64,000 bases of DNA, from positions 8,998,501-9,062,500 of the forward strand of contig NW_024466607.1 of the NCBI RefSeq assembly GCF_017591425.1, read 5' to 3'. Below the pieces are notes generated by a model. That model saw only the letters and a program-made list of their open reading frames with translations. It was not told the origin of the DNA and did no database searches. Shown piece after piece: positions 46,880 to 58,505 of this stretch (positions are counted from its first letter, which is position 1; the number at the start of each line of letters is the position of its first letter). The stretch is from Ochotona curzoniae. Taxonomy: Eukaryota > Chordata > Mammalia > Lagomorpha > Ochotonidae. The position numbers and the translations under genes were made by a program.

Positions 46880-47245
46880 TAGGCAGTGAGGACCAATCCA
46901 GAGATGGTCCCTCTCGGGATGACATTTGAGCTGAGAACTGTATGACAGAAGGCGAGGCCACCAAGATCTCAGGAAACTCCACTCCTAGCAGAGAAGACAA
47001 ATGCAAAGGCCCCCGGGTGGGAACAAGCATGCCACGTTCAAGGGGCAAGAAGAACACAACAAATACGATCACAAATACCCAGGGTCACGTCGCGTGAGTG
47101 GTGAGCGACAGGATGAAAAACGGGCCACGGCCCCGAAGCTCCGGAACCTCGCAGGCTGTGAGGAGAGGTTTGTACTGACTTCTGCGAGCCCGCAGAAGCG
47201 CTGGAGAGCTCTGAGCAGGAGGGTGATACGATCTGACTTATTCAT
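46880..47245 (-). repeat. L2 ORF2 C-terminal relic, antisense
   Basis: On the minus strand a decayed peptide with LERGMLVPTRGPLHL and EFPEILVA corresponds to the end of L2 ORF2 (LEHARHAPASGPLHL-like in my recollection). At the nucleotide level GACATTTGAGCTGAGAACTG, ATGCAAAGGCCCCCGG and GGTGATACGATCTGACTTAT follow antisense L2. It is unusually CpG-rich at 47085-47220. Confidence 0.8.
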
Positions 47246-48309
47246 TTCTTAAACCCAGTTCATAAAAGCTGAACTGGAAGGCTGCTGCCCAGGAGGACAG
47301 CCTGATTATCTCTGTTCCCGCACCGTGCACTTGCATGCGCAGGCACACAAAATATCAACTGCGGTTATGACAGCTGTAGCTACACAAAGGCAGCAAGGAA
47401 AAACCTTTACAGAGGAAATAATATGCAATTTTCTAGCTGAACACCTTTTAAAAAGTAATGATGGAGAATAAAATCCCTGCCTGGGAATGAGGCAGGGGCT
47501 GTCTTTAGGTGCAGGGTAACAACATGCCACTTGAAATAAGCAAGAGTCGGGCCAAGCGGAGCTTACCCATGTATCTAAATCTGCAGGCTGAAAAGACAGC
47601 CGTGGGGGAGGGAGGAAAGCAGCCAGCAATTCAACGCCACTGCCTGCTGCTTCTCCCTGCAGCTCCAAAGAGGGAGCGTTCAGAGAAGTTTCTCCAACAT
47701 AGCTTGTGAGAATTACGACTTCTTGCAGAGAATGAGGGATGACCCAGAGACAATGAACAGCCCAGGCTCCAAGTCAGAGGGACAGGCATGAATTGAGCAG
47801 ATCCAGACAGGTAGGGACAAGGGCTATCCCGTAACAAGTGGCACCTAAGAAGCAAATGCTTCCTTTCCAAACTTGATGGCAATTTTCAACCTGAGGATCT
47901 TGGGTGCTTAGAGCTTAAGAGAGCCAAGAGCTTAAGAGAGTCACAGAAGTACCCCCTAACTGACCAGTAAACAGGTTGCCTGGATTTGGTCACATCCTCA
48001 GCCTCTAAGCCTGTGAGATCAACAGGCAGGCAGAGATCCTGGGCTGTTGAGGCAACACTGTCCTGACTCCTCTGTGCCCTGGGCTAGGATGCCAACAGAA
48101 AGCATGAAACTGCCTTCCTGAAGTCAGCATGTGACTAGAGCCATCTTCATGTCCATGAGGTTGAGCTACCCCACCACGCCTCAGGATCTGCTCAGACCTG
48201 CCCAAATTCCTTGTGGATTCATCCAGAATCCCTGTCTGCGTTCCCCCTTGGGAAAACAGCTACCGGAAACTGAGGTAACATCTTCCTGTGATCTAGTCTC
48301 ATAAAATAC

Positions 48310-48520
48310 TGCCTCATGCACCCTGGACACAAACACACGGTCCTGGTGGCACTTGCCTCTGGCCCCTACTGTTCCTTGGCAGAAATGCCTTTCTACAGCC
48401 TGCCTGCCAGTCCAGCAAATTCCTCAAGGCTTTGTCCAAACATGCTGCCATTTTCCCACTGTCCAAGACTCAATCACCTCCATCTTCAGCACCCTGTTAA
48501 ATCCCATGTTGGCATCTTGA
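48310..48520 (+). repeat. L2-like relic, sense
   Basis: Pyrimidine-rich with TTCCTTGGCAGAAATGCCTT and CCAGCAAATTCCTCAAGGCT. Weakly L2. Confidence 0.3.
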
Positions 48521-48889
48521 GGAGGGTATTGTTCTGTGTCTGGGAAGGAGCTAGATGTGTGCCTTCCCTCTACCCTGGACCAGTCAGGGGCGAGATCCTG
48601 CCTTGGGTTCAGTCGCCATGCCATAAAACTGAATCCTGAAAGGACACCACACAGAATGGAGGAACTGATCAATGAGGAGCACAATGACAACAGTGACACA
48701 ATGAGGATGCAATTGGGAGAGCTTCCAAACTTAGGATACTCCTAGGAGCTCCTCTGCTTCCAGCCCATTTCCCACAGCTGGGATTCCCATCCTGTACTCA
48801 TAGGTGAACCCTCAACAACCTTCCAATAAGTCCTGGATTTGCTTATAATAGCCAGAACTGGTTTCCATGGTCACAATAAAAATTTGACA

Positions 48890-49130
48890 TTTTATTCTAT
48901 TTCCAATTAAACACAACTTTGTCTCCCGTCTGTATTTCCATAGCACTTAGATACATTTTATCATGATTCCAATTATTGTTACTCTAACTGACCTATAGCT
49001 ATTGATTCCTCTGCCAAAAACAGGCCCCTTATGGCAGCAGCAGCCCCAATCTATGTGCTTCAGCCCTCTGTCTCACACAGTACCTGGTAGATACATGCTG
49101 TATAAATGTGTGTTGAACTGAATATGAAGA
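48890..49130 (+). repeat. L2 3' end, sense
   Basis: TTCCATAGCACTTAGATACA, ACACAGTACCTGGTAGATAC and the terminal GTGTTGAACTGAATATGA follow the L2 3' terminus. Confidence 0.75.
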
Positions 49131-49329
49131 ACAGCTACAAAGTAATGTTACTGGTAATTTTAACAAAAGCATAACTTAGGCTGCCTGATACAATGCTGTA
49201 ATCTTCCAAATTCTTGGGAAGACAGATAATCATTCTCCAACAAACAATGTTCATCATGACTCTGGCCTCTATCTACGGCCTGGATGCTGAATGAGGGCTC
49301 TGAACTCAGATAACACTGTTATCAGATGG

Positions 49330-49400
49330 CAAGGCTGATCTGGACTCCGGTCTGTGTGATTACAGACCCACATTCTTTCCACTCACCACACTGTTTCTCA
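49330..49400 (-). repeat. Possible MIR 5' end, antisense
   Basis: TCTGGACTCCGGTCTGTGTG and ACATTCTTTCCACTCACCAC resemble the reverse complement of the MIR start. Confidence 0.45.
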
Positions 49401-50234
49401 ATACACCTTTATCACAGAAATGCCACATGGAAAGCGTAGTGTAAATTATTCTAACAAAGCTGCTACTATTCAACACATTGTATAGAAGCTGTTTTCAGAA
49501 TTAATGTGTTTATGCATACCTTTAATAGTGGTAAGTTTTCTCTTTAAGGATACTGAGTTTCTGGTTAAAAAGAAAATCAGGTTTCCGTTACTCAGGCCTT
49601 GGAAGGAGAAAAGGCGTCCAGCAGGGATGAAAAAGGAAATGTATCCCCTCACCCCGGGAGGAAACTGACTTTCTAACGGTGTTTCCTCGCTAGCAAGACC
49701 CCAGAGTACAGGGTTTGGTCTTGGCTTAGAGCTCTGTAAGACCTATGCACAAGTGTGTGCACATGGATGTGTATGTGCAGTCTGAGTCGAGTGTGTGAAT
49801 CCATGTGCATGTGTGTGCGTATGCTCTCACGCAGGGGACTAACCACTTGCCACTGAGACCCTAGGGTGGCTCCCTGGCCACAGCCCTATGGGTACTGTCA
49901 CCCCATGCGTTCTGTCTCTTCTGGTAATCTATTTAATTGCTTTGGTAGGGAGCACCCAATAAAATTCAAGGGTCTGATGTGCAAACTCTTGGGTCCAACG
50001 TGCTGCCTACAAACACAATGGGAGCTCCACTCTCCCTATTCCAACATCAGTAGACCTTGGCTGAAGAGAATACACCAACCCTCCCCCTTTCTCTGTGTCA
50101 TGCCACTAAGAACTATAGCCTACTAAGTACTATTCCCAAGGATCTCACAATGCAGATACAACAAAGACATTAGAAGATGAGCATGGCAGCAGCTCTCACT
50201 CTATTCCTTCCTCTTAGCAAAGACAAGAAAGAGC

Positions 50235-50602
50235 CATGACAATTTGACTAAGATTTGTTTCCCCTAAACTCACACAGGAATTTAATCCCCAAGGTCTTAA
50301 CGTTAATGGTATTAAGAGGGTAGAAACCTAATTCAACCATGATTAGTGGTGAGGCCTTTTCAAAGTGATTAGCTTGGATTAGGGGACAGATGAAGCCTCC
50401 ATGACTGAATCCTAATGGTTTTATAAGCAGAGGGAAGGAGCTTACACTGACAGGCAAGTGTGTTCTTGCTATGACGTGAAGTAGCCAACAGGGGCCCTCA
50501 GCAAAGCTTCAGTGCAACTGTGGACCCTGAACTTTCAAAACCATGAGCTGATATAAACCTCAGGTATTTTGTTATAGGAACAAAAATGGATTAATACAAG
50601 TG
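50235..50602 (+). mobile_element. MaLR (MST/MLT1-like) LTR, sense
   Basis: Starts ACTAAGATTTGTTTCCCCTA, with TTTAATCCCCAAGGTCTTAA inside. Ends GATATAAACCTCAGGTATTT and AAAAATGGATTAATACA, the typical MaLR LTR terminus. About 370 bases, solitary LTR without internal genes. Confidence 0.8.
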
Positions 50603-50796
50603 CCAACGTTCCTTCATAAACCAGGCCCGACCAGTTCACAGCTCAGCATGCTGGGAGTTTAAGCGGGAAACAAGCAGCATATATTTGCAGGGAGGATTCT
50701 GCCAGCTTTTATCATCTGTCCACAAATATTAAAAATTAGCAACTGGATAACCAGCATTAGGTCTGACATGACAGAGACGTTAAAGACAACACGTAC

Positions 50797-50857
50797 TGGG
50801 TAGCTCTGCAACTATTGACCCTCGGACGGCGTCGAGGCACTCCATGTTGGCCTTTAG
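50797..50857 (-). other. Exon-like segment of unknown identity
   Basis: On the minus strand the tract TTTTCTTCCAACAG is an excellent acceptor. The following bases stay open in one frame (LKANMECLDAVRGSIVAELP) and hold four CpGs within 12 bases, unusual for this CpG-poor intron. Possible donors are GTACGT after position 50797 (61-bp exon) or GTCAAT after 50820 (38-bp exon); neither length is a multiple of 3. The peptide matches no part of CHCHD6 that I remember. It could be an alternative or lineage-specific exon, an exon of a non-coding transcript, a conserved element, or chance. Confidence 0.25.
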
Positions 50858-50994
50858 CTGTTGGAAGAAAAGGCTAACACAGAAGAAGAAAAGGTAGTAT
50901 TGTGAAAGACAGATGTTCACTCAAATGCCTGAAATAGGCCACAGATTAATAAGTCATTAGCTACATTAACTGCTTCATTAGACACTCATAGTCA

Positions 50995-51170
50995 GAGATA
51001 GCTGGTTTTGAATCCAAACTCTTGTTAAGTGTGCTTCCCTGTGAGAACTGTTTTGCCTGTCTGGGCCTTAGTTTTTCTATCTATCCTGTACTGAAGAATT
51101 ACAAAGCGTGAAAACCTCCTAGCACCTCATAAGAGTTTGATATGGTCCTTTTATTCCTCCTCTTTAAATA
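50995..51170 (+). repeat. MIR
   Basis: TGGTTTTGAATCCAAACTCT, CTGTCTGGGCCTTAGTTTTT and CCTCCTAGCACCTCATAAG. Confidence 0.75.
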
Positions 51171-52129
51171 ATACCTGCTTGCCAAATATTGTTATGCACC
51201 TCTGAAGAGCATTTACCCTATTTCTTTATTCCTTTCTGCAAGAAGGGCCCCAAATAGTAACAACTCCAGGACGCCTGGTTCGAGTCCTCAGCACTGCTGG
51301 ACATGCATATAACCTGCTCCCTAATCACTTAAAACCAATGGCATCTTCTCATCTGGATGTGAAACCAAATACAATCTGCTTCTTTCTAATAGAGTGGGGC
51401 ATAAAGAGGGCTTAATCATTCACTTCCTTGGGATTAGTAAGAGTTTCCCCTTTCTTGTGAAAGATTTAGAAAGAGTCTGAAGTACACATTATTAAACATG
51501 AATCTAGTTTTCAGTTGCGTGGGCATATCTACTGAATTAAACAGCGAACACATGTCTTGCAGGGCCCTAGAAACCTACCCAGGGCTGGCTGCTATGGTTC
51601 CGGGATAGATCTAATCAGTCCTTCTCTGTCGGAAGTGTTGGGGGCACTGAGATCTGTGCATCATTTAAACCGGAGAGGGAGACATGCACTCACTGTAACA
51701 TAGTACTTAAAACGTGTCTCGTGGGACTAAGAGGACACAGCACCCAACTCTGCTTATCCACATCAAAGCAGCCCTGGACAAAAGGTGGTGCTCTCTGCTC
51801 AAGCCTGGGAGTTTCCCACAAAGAGGCAGGGGAGGCACATGGAGCAGGCCCAGATGCTTGAAGCAGCAGTTCTGTGAGCAGCAGCGTGATACACAGTTGC
51901 AGGCCATAGTGAGCAAGTGACAGGGATGAGAAACCAAAAATTGCTAGTGGGGCCAAAGCCCAAAGGACCTGACTACAACGCTCAGGTTTCTGAACTCCAG
52001 CCTTTAAGCAACAACAAAAAAAGCATTCAGAGATCTATTGAGGGTGATTCATACTCAACATTGCCTCTTCCTCAGGTCATGAAGGTGGGCCTCCAGGATG
52101 GAATTAGTGACCTTAGAAGAGGAAAAATA

Positions 52130-52462
52130 GGTCCAGCGCAGCAGCCTAGCAATTAAAACCCTTGCCTTGCACGCTCTGGAATCCCATATCGGCGCCAGTT
52201 CTAATGCCAGAAATCTTACTTCCCATCCAGCTCCCTGCTTGTGACCTGAGAAAACAGTTAAGGATGGCCCAAAGCCTTGGGACCCTGTACCCACGTGGGA
52301 GACATGGAAAAGGCTCCAGGCTCCTGGCTTCAGATTGGCTCAACTCTGGCCGTTGTGGCTACTTGGGGAGTGAATCATTGGATGGAAGATCTTCCTCTCT
52401 TTCTCTCCTCTCTGTATATCTTACTTTCCAGTAAAAATAAAAGAAATCTGAAAAAAAAAACT
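52130..52462 (+). mobile_element. C-type SINE, sense, near full length
   Basis: GTCCAGCGCAGCAGCCTAGC, GGAATCCCATATCGGCGCCA, GTTCTAATGCCAG, TACTTGGGGAGTGAATCATT and a CCAGTAAAAATAAAAGAAAT tail. Confidence 0.92.
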
Positions 52463-53064
52463 CTATCTTTTAAAAAAAGGGGGTGGGGGAAGGAAATCAG
52501 AGTATCCCCCTCCCTCCAATCATGTGATGACAGAGCTATCCACAAACCAGGAAGAGAGCTCTCAGCAGGGACCGTATTGCAGATACTGAACTTTAGTGTC
52601 CCAGTCAGTCCCATCCTAAGATAACTGATACTCTCCATGCTCCCACTTCCACACGTCATCACACTGGGGGCCAGAGCTTTAATTTATGAATCTAGAAAAG
52701 ACAACACATAGTACCTCCTGCAGAAATCAAATGACAAATTCTGAACAAAATATTTTAATACCTTCTAAAAGCCCTGAGGAATGACCAAAAACAAGTAGAA
52801 ACTGGAAGGCAGGTGACGTGTGGGAAAATAAATTCATCACTTTTATGAGTTTTCCTTAAGAACAGATCCCACTTGGTAATTTGGTACCACTCTAGACACC
52901 TAGAAAGCAAACAGCACAGCAGGGATATGTGACTGAAGCTACCATAGCATCTCAAACTGCCCAAATCCTGTATGGAAACTGTCCGAACCTCTGGCTGCCT
53001 CTGAACCACATACACGCAGGGCAAAAGAGAAACAGGGATTAGATAAAATGCGACAGCTTTTCAA

Positions 53065-53396
53065 AACAGATTTTTATATGCCTGTGTATACATGTTATGT
53101 TCTCAAAATCCAGCAGACAGAAATGGAGACAGAGAGATCTTCCATTTGCTGGCTCACTCCCCAAATGGCTGTGATAGCCATAGCTGGGCTAGGCCAAGCC
53201 AGGATCTGGGAATTCCATTTGGATCTTTCAAATGGGTGGCAGGGCCCCAAGCACTGTTTCATTTTCTGCCGCCTTCCCAGGAACATTAACAACAGGTTAG
53301 ACAAGACGGGAAGCAGAAGAGACAAATTGAGACTGCAACAAGAGATGCTGTTGATGCAAGCAGCAGCTTAGCCCACTGCACCACAATGTCAGCCCC
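53065..53396 (-). mobile_element. C-type SINE, old copy, antisense
   Basis: GAGATCTTCCATTTGCTGGC, TCACTCCCCAAATGGCTGTG, GGTGGCAGGGCCCCAAGCAC and CACTGCACCACAATGTCAGC (head complement). Confidence 0.85.
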
Positions 53397-53449
53397 TTGT
53401 GATTGCATTAAACCCCTATATCAAAAACATGCCCATATCCATGACCTAT

Positions 53450-53655
53450 AATTCTACCCTAGATATCTAAAAGCAATAAATAAAGCTAGTTAAATTCAAA
53501 TTAAGTAGAAGTAAAACAGTAGAAATCAATTAAATAGAAATCAAGCAACAGAAAAAAACCAACAAAATCAGAAGTTAGTTCTTAAAAAAGATCAACAAAA
53601 TTGATAAATTCCTAGTTAGACTGGTAAAGACAAAAAGGAGAACATAAACAACACC
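53450..53655 (+). mobile_element. L1 ORF2 fragment, sense
   Basis: ATTAAATAGAAATCAAGCAA, AGAAGTTAGTTCTTAAAAAA and AACAAAATTGATAAATTCCT match L1 ORF2 just upstream of the RT core. Confidence 0.7.
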
Positions 53656-54839
53656 TGGAATGAAAGGGGGATATCACTGAGTTGCACAAATGTTACAGAC
53701 CTGGTCCTTGAGGTGGACAGAAAGGATGCAAAGCCCCGAGGGACACGAGGGGGCCTGGAATAAACGCTTAGAACATTCTGATGCCAGAATCCATTCTACC
53801 TGCTAAATAAGACGCTCCTTCTTGCCAAGATCACCTGCAACTCATAGGAGGGAAATCTTGGCCAAAATGTCAGAGGTTACAATGGTTGCCACCCATAGCA
53901 CTGGCCTGAGGTGCGGCAGTTCCTGCTTCCCAGATCTAGAGTGGTGTCTATGCAGGTCTGATTCACCAGCTGCCCATCATTTCCAGGAGTTCCCAAGTTC
54001 CCCTCCACATAGGACCTTTTAAGTGAGTTACAGCTGGTTTCTTTTATTCCCAACTGATACCAGAGGCATGGGGACTCCTAGTAAGGACAAGCAGCACCTT
54101 CCGGGGAACAGCACTTGAATAGCCAGAGGGAAGGAACAAACAAACTCTCCTGAGAGAAGACATTGGAAACTGGGCCAATGTTAGTGATTGTGCCATGTTT
54201 CAGGAACCCTGCACACAAACCTCAGACCAGTGTCTACCCCTTAGCCCTTGCAAGAACCTAAGAGCTGAGCCTCCCGAGGGATGCTCAGGCCAAGGCTAAG
54301 AAATGACAGATGCAGCAGCCATAAGGACCAGCTCAGAGATTCTGAAATGCAGAAGCTGCAAATGCTTCCGGGCAATGCCTGTGTTCTCCAGTGAAAGATG
54401 TCAAAACTTAGAAAAGGAGGAAGGAGGCAGCAACCCTTCCCCAGAGCTCAAATCCAACACCTTAAGCTTTTCCCTGGTCACTGACGCACAGCTCTCCTCA
54501 GAAGCTGATGCGCATCCATGCAAGCTGGGAGAAAGACCACACTGCACCCCCTGGTTCAGCCCAGCTGTTCAGCAGCTGTTGTTTGCAGGGCACGGTGCTC
54601 GGCTTTGTGAATTAGACTTGAAGCCCTGAGTTCACACACTGCTGTGCTGAGTGTTCAGAAAACTATGCCAACTTACCTAATTAACTTGCCTTCTATCTAT
54701 CAGGGGCTGAAGGCAAGAGGTGTTCTTCCTCTTTAACAGACCTGAGAAGGGAAGAGGGGAGGCAACCTATTTAATGAAAGACTTACAAGGGAACAGGAAG
54801 GAAGAAGGCAGATTTGACTCCTAGTTCAGCCTTCTAGTC

Positions 54840-55010
54840 ACCCTTTCCTGCCGTTCGTTCCATTGGCATTTCTTAAGCATGTACTTTGTGCCAAACCCCG
54901 AAGCACATAACACATTCCCTGCTCTCAAGCTCACAGTTTAGCTAATGAGAATGGCAGATAAATTGCTAACTGCTCATTTAGTCACTCATTCATCAGATGG
55001 GCAGAGTGTA
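54840..55010 (-). repeat. L2 3' end, antisense
   Basis: TTCTTAAGCATGTACTTTGT, GCCAAACCCCGAAGCACATA and CCTGCTCTCAAGCTCACAGT. Confidence 0.75.
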
Positions 55011-55014
55011 ACAA

Positions 55015-55205
55015 GAAGTTCAGACCCAGTGAAGAGCTCTGGCTGTGAGGTTTCAGGCAAGTTATAGAAGTTAGCTCTGCCTGGAATTTCGAGCTCTGCC
55101 TGGAATTTCGAGCTCTGCATGGAATTTCGGCCAGTGGTCACTGTGGGGCTTCAACGTGATGATAATCATGGACACCTAGCACACACGGCAGGTGCTCAAT
55201 GACTT
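55015..55205 (+). repeat. MIR carrying an internal 19-bp triplication
   Basis: Flanks look like MIR (TGAGGTTTCAGGCAAGTTAT before; ACCTAGCACACACGGCAGGT and GCTCAATGACTTC after). Inside, AGCTCTGCCTGGAATTTCG occurs three times in tandem at 55073-55091, 55092-55110 and 55111-55129 (third copy with one change). Confidence 0.8.
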
Positions 55206-55394
55206 CTTTTACTTAAAGGTTCCAGCGCAAAGCTTTAAACTCTCTTTGCAGAGGCTCCATTTTCTTTTCTCCCTCTTTGAGCCATGGGACACCAAGCACA
55301 GTGAGCAACACACAGTAAGACTTCAATTAGTAAAACTGTTGTTATCATCATTAACATTTGTTGGGTGCCCCCTATGTGCTGGGCACTGGGTTAC

Positions 55395-55760
55395 ACATTA
55401 GAGTCTTGGGATATATTCATTCAGCAATATTTATTGGACTGTGTGTGTGTGTGTGTAAAAAGTAAGGAAAGAACAAGCTTTCACAACAGCAAGGGCAGGG
55501 ATACAGTAGGCAAAGAATAACCAAACAATGCAAATAATAACCATAACCGAAATGCTGAGTTGAGGGACCTGTGGAGCAGCCAAGAGAAGATATCAAGTGG
55601 ACCACTGGTTATGTAGGCTAGAGCTTAGGGAAGTCTCTAGGGGATGCACAGAACCAAGGCATAAGATGACATTTCTAGAGAAACAAAGACTGAAAAGCAG
55701 CCAGGCTAAGGCTGAAAGCTGGAGGGGCTCAGCCTTCATGACGGATGTAGCAAAGGATCC
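55395..55760 (-). repeat. L2 relic, antisense, split by a (GT)n run
   Basis: CATTCAGCAATATTTATTGG, a 17-base GT run (55440-55456), then AGGGCAGGGATACAGTAGGC and ATGACATTTCTAGAGAAACA. Fits antisense L2 with a microsatellite born inside it. Confidence 0.6.
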
Positions 55761-55854
55761 ACAGACGAGACGCAGAGAAACAGGGCCAAGAATGGGGAGA
55801 ACATCCCAAATGACAGGAACACCTTAGAAACCAAGCAAGCATGCTGCATTACAT

Positions 55855-56180
55855 CCTCAATCTGAATACGACAGTCTCCATTACACAGCTACTTTACATC
55901 CCCTTAAATGAAAAGCCATTAAAAAAAATCGGTCAGCTTCTCTGCTTCCAAATCAGAAATGGTCTCCCAGTGAAGCTGTTGGAACAGGTCTTGACAATAG
56001 GATGCTGGACTCTCTGTCTTTGTCTATACCTGCCATGTCAGGATGCACTTAAGTGGCAGAATTATGGACTTGTGGCTGTTTATGAAGGACTATACTTTTG
56101 TGGTAATGTGGGGGAAATCAGTAGAAAGGAGGGAAATCCCAGAGCCTATGGAACAGTATCATAAAATGATAAAATAAAAG
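55855..56180 (+). mobile_element. L1 3' end with inverted 5' portion
   Basis: 55855-55906 is the reverse complement of the segment AAGGGGATATATAGTAACTG-TGTAATGGAGACTGTCAT found at 62207 (split here for length). From about 55930 the sequence is in sense orientation (GTCTCCCAGTGAAGCTGTTG, TTGACAATAGGATGCTGGAC) and ends ATCATAAAATGATAAAATAA. The inverted-then-direct arrangement is the classic product of twin priming during L1 integration. Confidence 0.8.
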
Positions 56181-56212
56181 AATTCTCAGGAAATTCAGGA
56201 TAGATCCTTCTC

Positions 56213-56256
56213 TTAAAAAAAAAAAAGAAAGAAAAAGAAAAGAAAAGAAAGAAACC
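56213..56256. repeat. A/G-rich low-complexity run
   Basis: Starts with 13 A, then AAAG-type units to CCATG. It follows the L1 3' end by about 30 bases but is separated from its tail. Confidence 0.9.
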
Positions 56257-56429
56257 ATGTGATCAGGGAGGCTCTCTGTGCCAGAATCCCAAAAAGATGA
56301 TGTTCCAGGCGCACAGTACCTGGCCACAGCAGGGTGGTATTTCTCAGGCCACACTCCCTGAGAGGGGTCCTGGGGTTACCGCAGCACAGCGCAGGAGGGC
56401 AGTCGGGGGCCTACACCTTTACAGAGCAG

Positions 56430-57015
56430 CCCTGTGCACATTGTGCCTCCTACACATCTAAATCACTCCACATCCATCTCCCTGTCAATCATTCTGGATT
56501 AAGCCACGTAAACTGTCTCCTGCCTTATGAACAGCAGTCTAGAACTGCTCTGCCTCCCTCAAGTCTTGCTGTGTTGTGGGAACATTCTTCATTCCGCAGC
56601 AAAAATAATCTTCCTTTGACACAAATCTGATCATGTCATTTCCTCACTAAAGCCTTCAGTGGTTGCACAATGCCCATAGAATTCCAAATCTTCTTAATTT
56701 GGCTTTCATAAATCTAAATGACCAGCTGCATGTTCACCTCTCCAGTCCCACTGCACCCCTCTCCTCCAACTTCTTAGCCATGACAAATGCTTGCTCTTAG
56801 CTCCTAACACATGATGGCTAGGAGCCGTCAGCTCTTCCCTTCCTTTCAACATCCTTCACCTGCTAGTTCCTATTTATTATTCTTTGAGCCTCAAGTCTCC
56901 TTTCCTTTGGGAAGTCCTCCTGCATCCCTTAAATCTAGCTGTCTTCTCCATGGATGCCACAGAACTGTTTCCCCTGCCACTGCAGTCTGGCTACAAACAC
57001 TGTCCTAGTTCTCTT
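56430..57015 (+). repeat. L2 ORF2 C-terminus and 3' region, sense
   Basis: CACAAATCTGATCATGTCAT, CACTAAAGCCTTCAGTGGTT, CATAGAATTCCAAATCTTCT and CTTTGGGAAGTCCTCCTGC follow L2 closely. This is the longest L2 relic here and is broken by many stops. Confidence 0.85.
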
Positions 57016-57964
57016 TAACAAATGGCCATAGGGTGGCCGTAGATGCTGGGTTTACTAGTAGAGTTCGATAGCGAATCCAATATGATGACAGATAGCCGTT
57101 TAGGAGTCACAGGGCATGGTTTTGAGTCTCCAATTTAATTTACAAGACATAAGACACTGGAAAACAGACAATCTCTAAGTCTTTCTTCATCTACACTCAG
57201 GTTCTGGTGATGCCTTCTTTGCATCACAGTGAGGATACAAATACAAAACATACATGAAAAGCCTACCACAGTGGTAGACAAATATAAAGCTATGACTATT
57301 GGTATTTTCTTACCCACAAAACTTACCAGCAGCTGGCCTTCACAATATAAAAAATATCCCGTTCTCTCTACTATTTACTGAGGAATTTCTATTTGCCAAG
57401 CACTAACCTACAAACACCCTCCTGGGTCCTTACTATTCAAGTATTCACTATGTGCCTGCATCTGTGAGACTACATAAGCATGTCATCATACCATAAAATT
57501 TTTCACTAGGGCACTCACCACTTGTAAACTGGTCTATAATCAAATATTTCCTACCCTTCACTCAGTCTTTGCGAACCCTGATTAATAAAACCACATCCAT
57601 GTAGAAAGAAAATATTACCAAAACTTGTTTGAGAGGCCAAAGTCCTCCTGTGGCACTGGAGTTAACCTTGACTCAATCAAATAAGGGCTCTGCCTGGCTG
57701 TCCCATTTGGCCAAGGGGAAATTTCTAAGGAGGTTGTTTCTCAAGTATTCTTATTAGCAGGGTTACTGAAAGGTGGAAATTGTGAAAGGACATATCCCAA
57801 GGGATACTCAATCATTGCAAGAAACACTGAAGCCAAATTCTTCTAAGAGAAGATAATGACCATAGATGGAAATGAAGAATTACCAGGAGGATAGCAGCCA
57901 TTGTGGAGAGAATAAGCAGGTTTTGTTGTCCTGGAACACACAGCCCGTCAGACTGAATGCAAAA

Positions 57965-57992
57965 GAAACAAACAAACAAACAAACAAACAAA
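57965..57992. repeat. (AAAC)n tetranucleotide repeat
   Basis: About seven AAAC/AAACA units in an A-rich L1 segment. Confidence 0.95.
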
Positions 57993-58231
57993 AGACCAAA
58001 TTAAACACTTTACAAAAGACACACCTTTCAATAAAAAAAGTTAAAACAAAAAGAATGGAAAAAAGATACACCATGCAAACACTAAAGGGAAGCTAAATTA
58101 TTTAGATTTACATCAGGCAAAGTAGATTCTAAGAAGTTTTACTAGTGATCAGGAAGGACAATTCAAGACAAAAAAAAAAAAATTCAGCACAGATAGACAG
58201 TTACAGGCTTACAGGCATCTAACAGCCATTT

Positions 58232-58505
58232 AAAGCAGGAGCTGATGGACAGGTGCTGTGGAGCGGTGGGTAATGTTGGGCACTGGCTCATGTCCTGGCT
58301 GCTCCACTTCCATTCCAGGTCCCAGCTAATGGCTTTTGCAGTGAAACAAGGCCCAAGTGTTTGGGCCTACATGGGAGACTGCAAAGAAGCTCTGGTTCCT
58401 AGCTGCAGCCTAGCCAGCTGCAACCACTTGGGAATTGAACCAGAAAATGGATGATCTCTCTGTTTCATTTTCATAATAAGTAAATAAAGTCTTCTTAAAA
58501 ATTTA
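58232..58505 (+). mobile_element. C-type SINE nested in L1, sense
   Basis: ATGGACAGGTGCTGTGGAGC head, TCATGTCCTGGCTGCTCCAC, TACATGGGAGACTGCAAAGA, CACTTGGGAATTGAACCAG and AAGTAAATAAAGTCTTC tail. L1 endonuclease-region sequence continues on both sides. Confidence 0.85.

Noticed and set aside
54303..54629. 108-codon plus-strand frame
   Set aside because: No domain, no splice signals in phase, no homology recognised.
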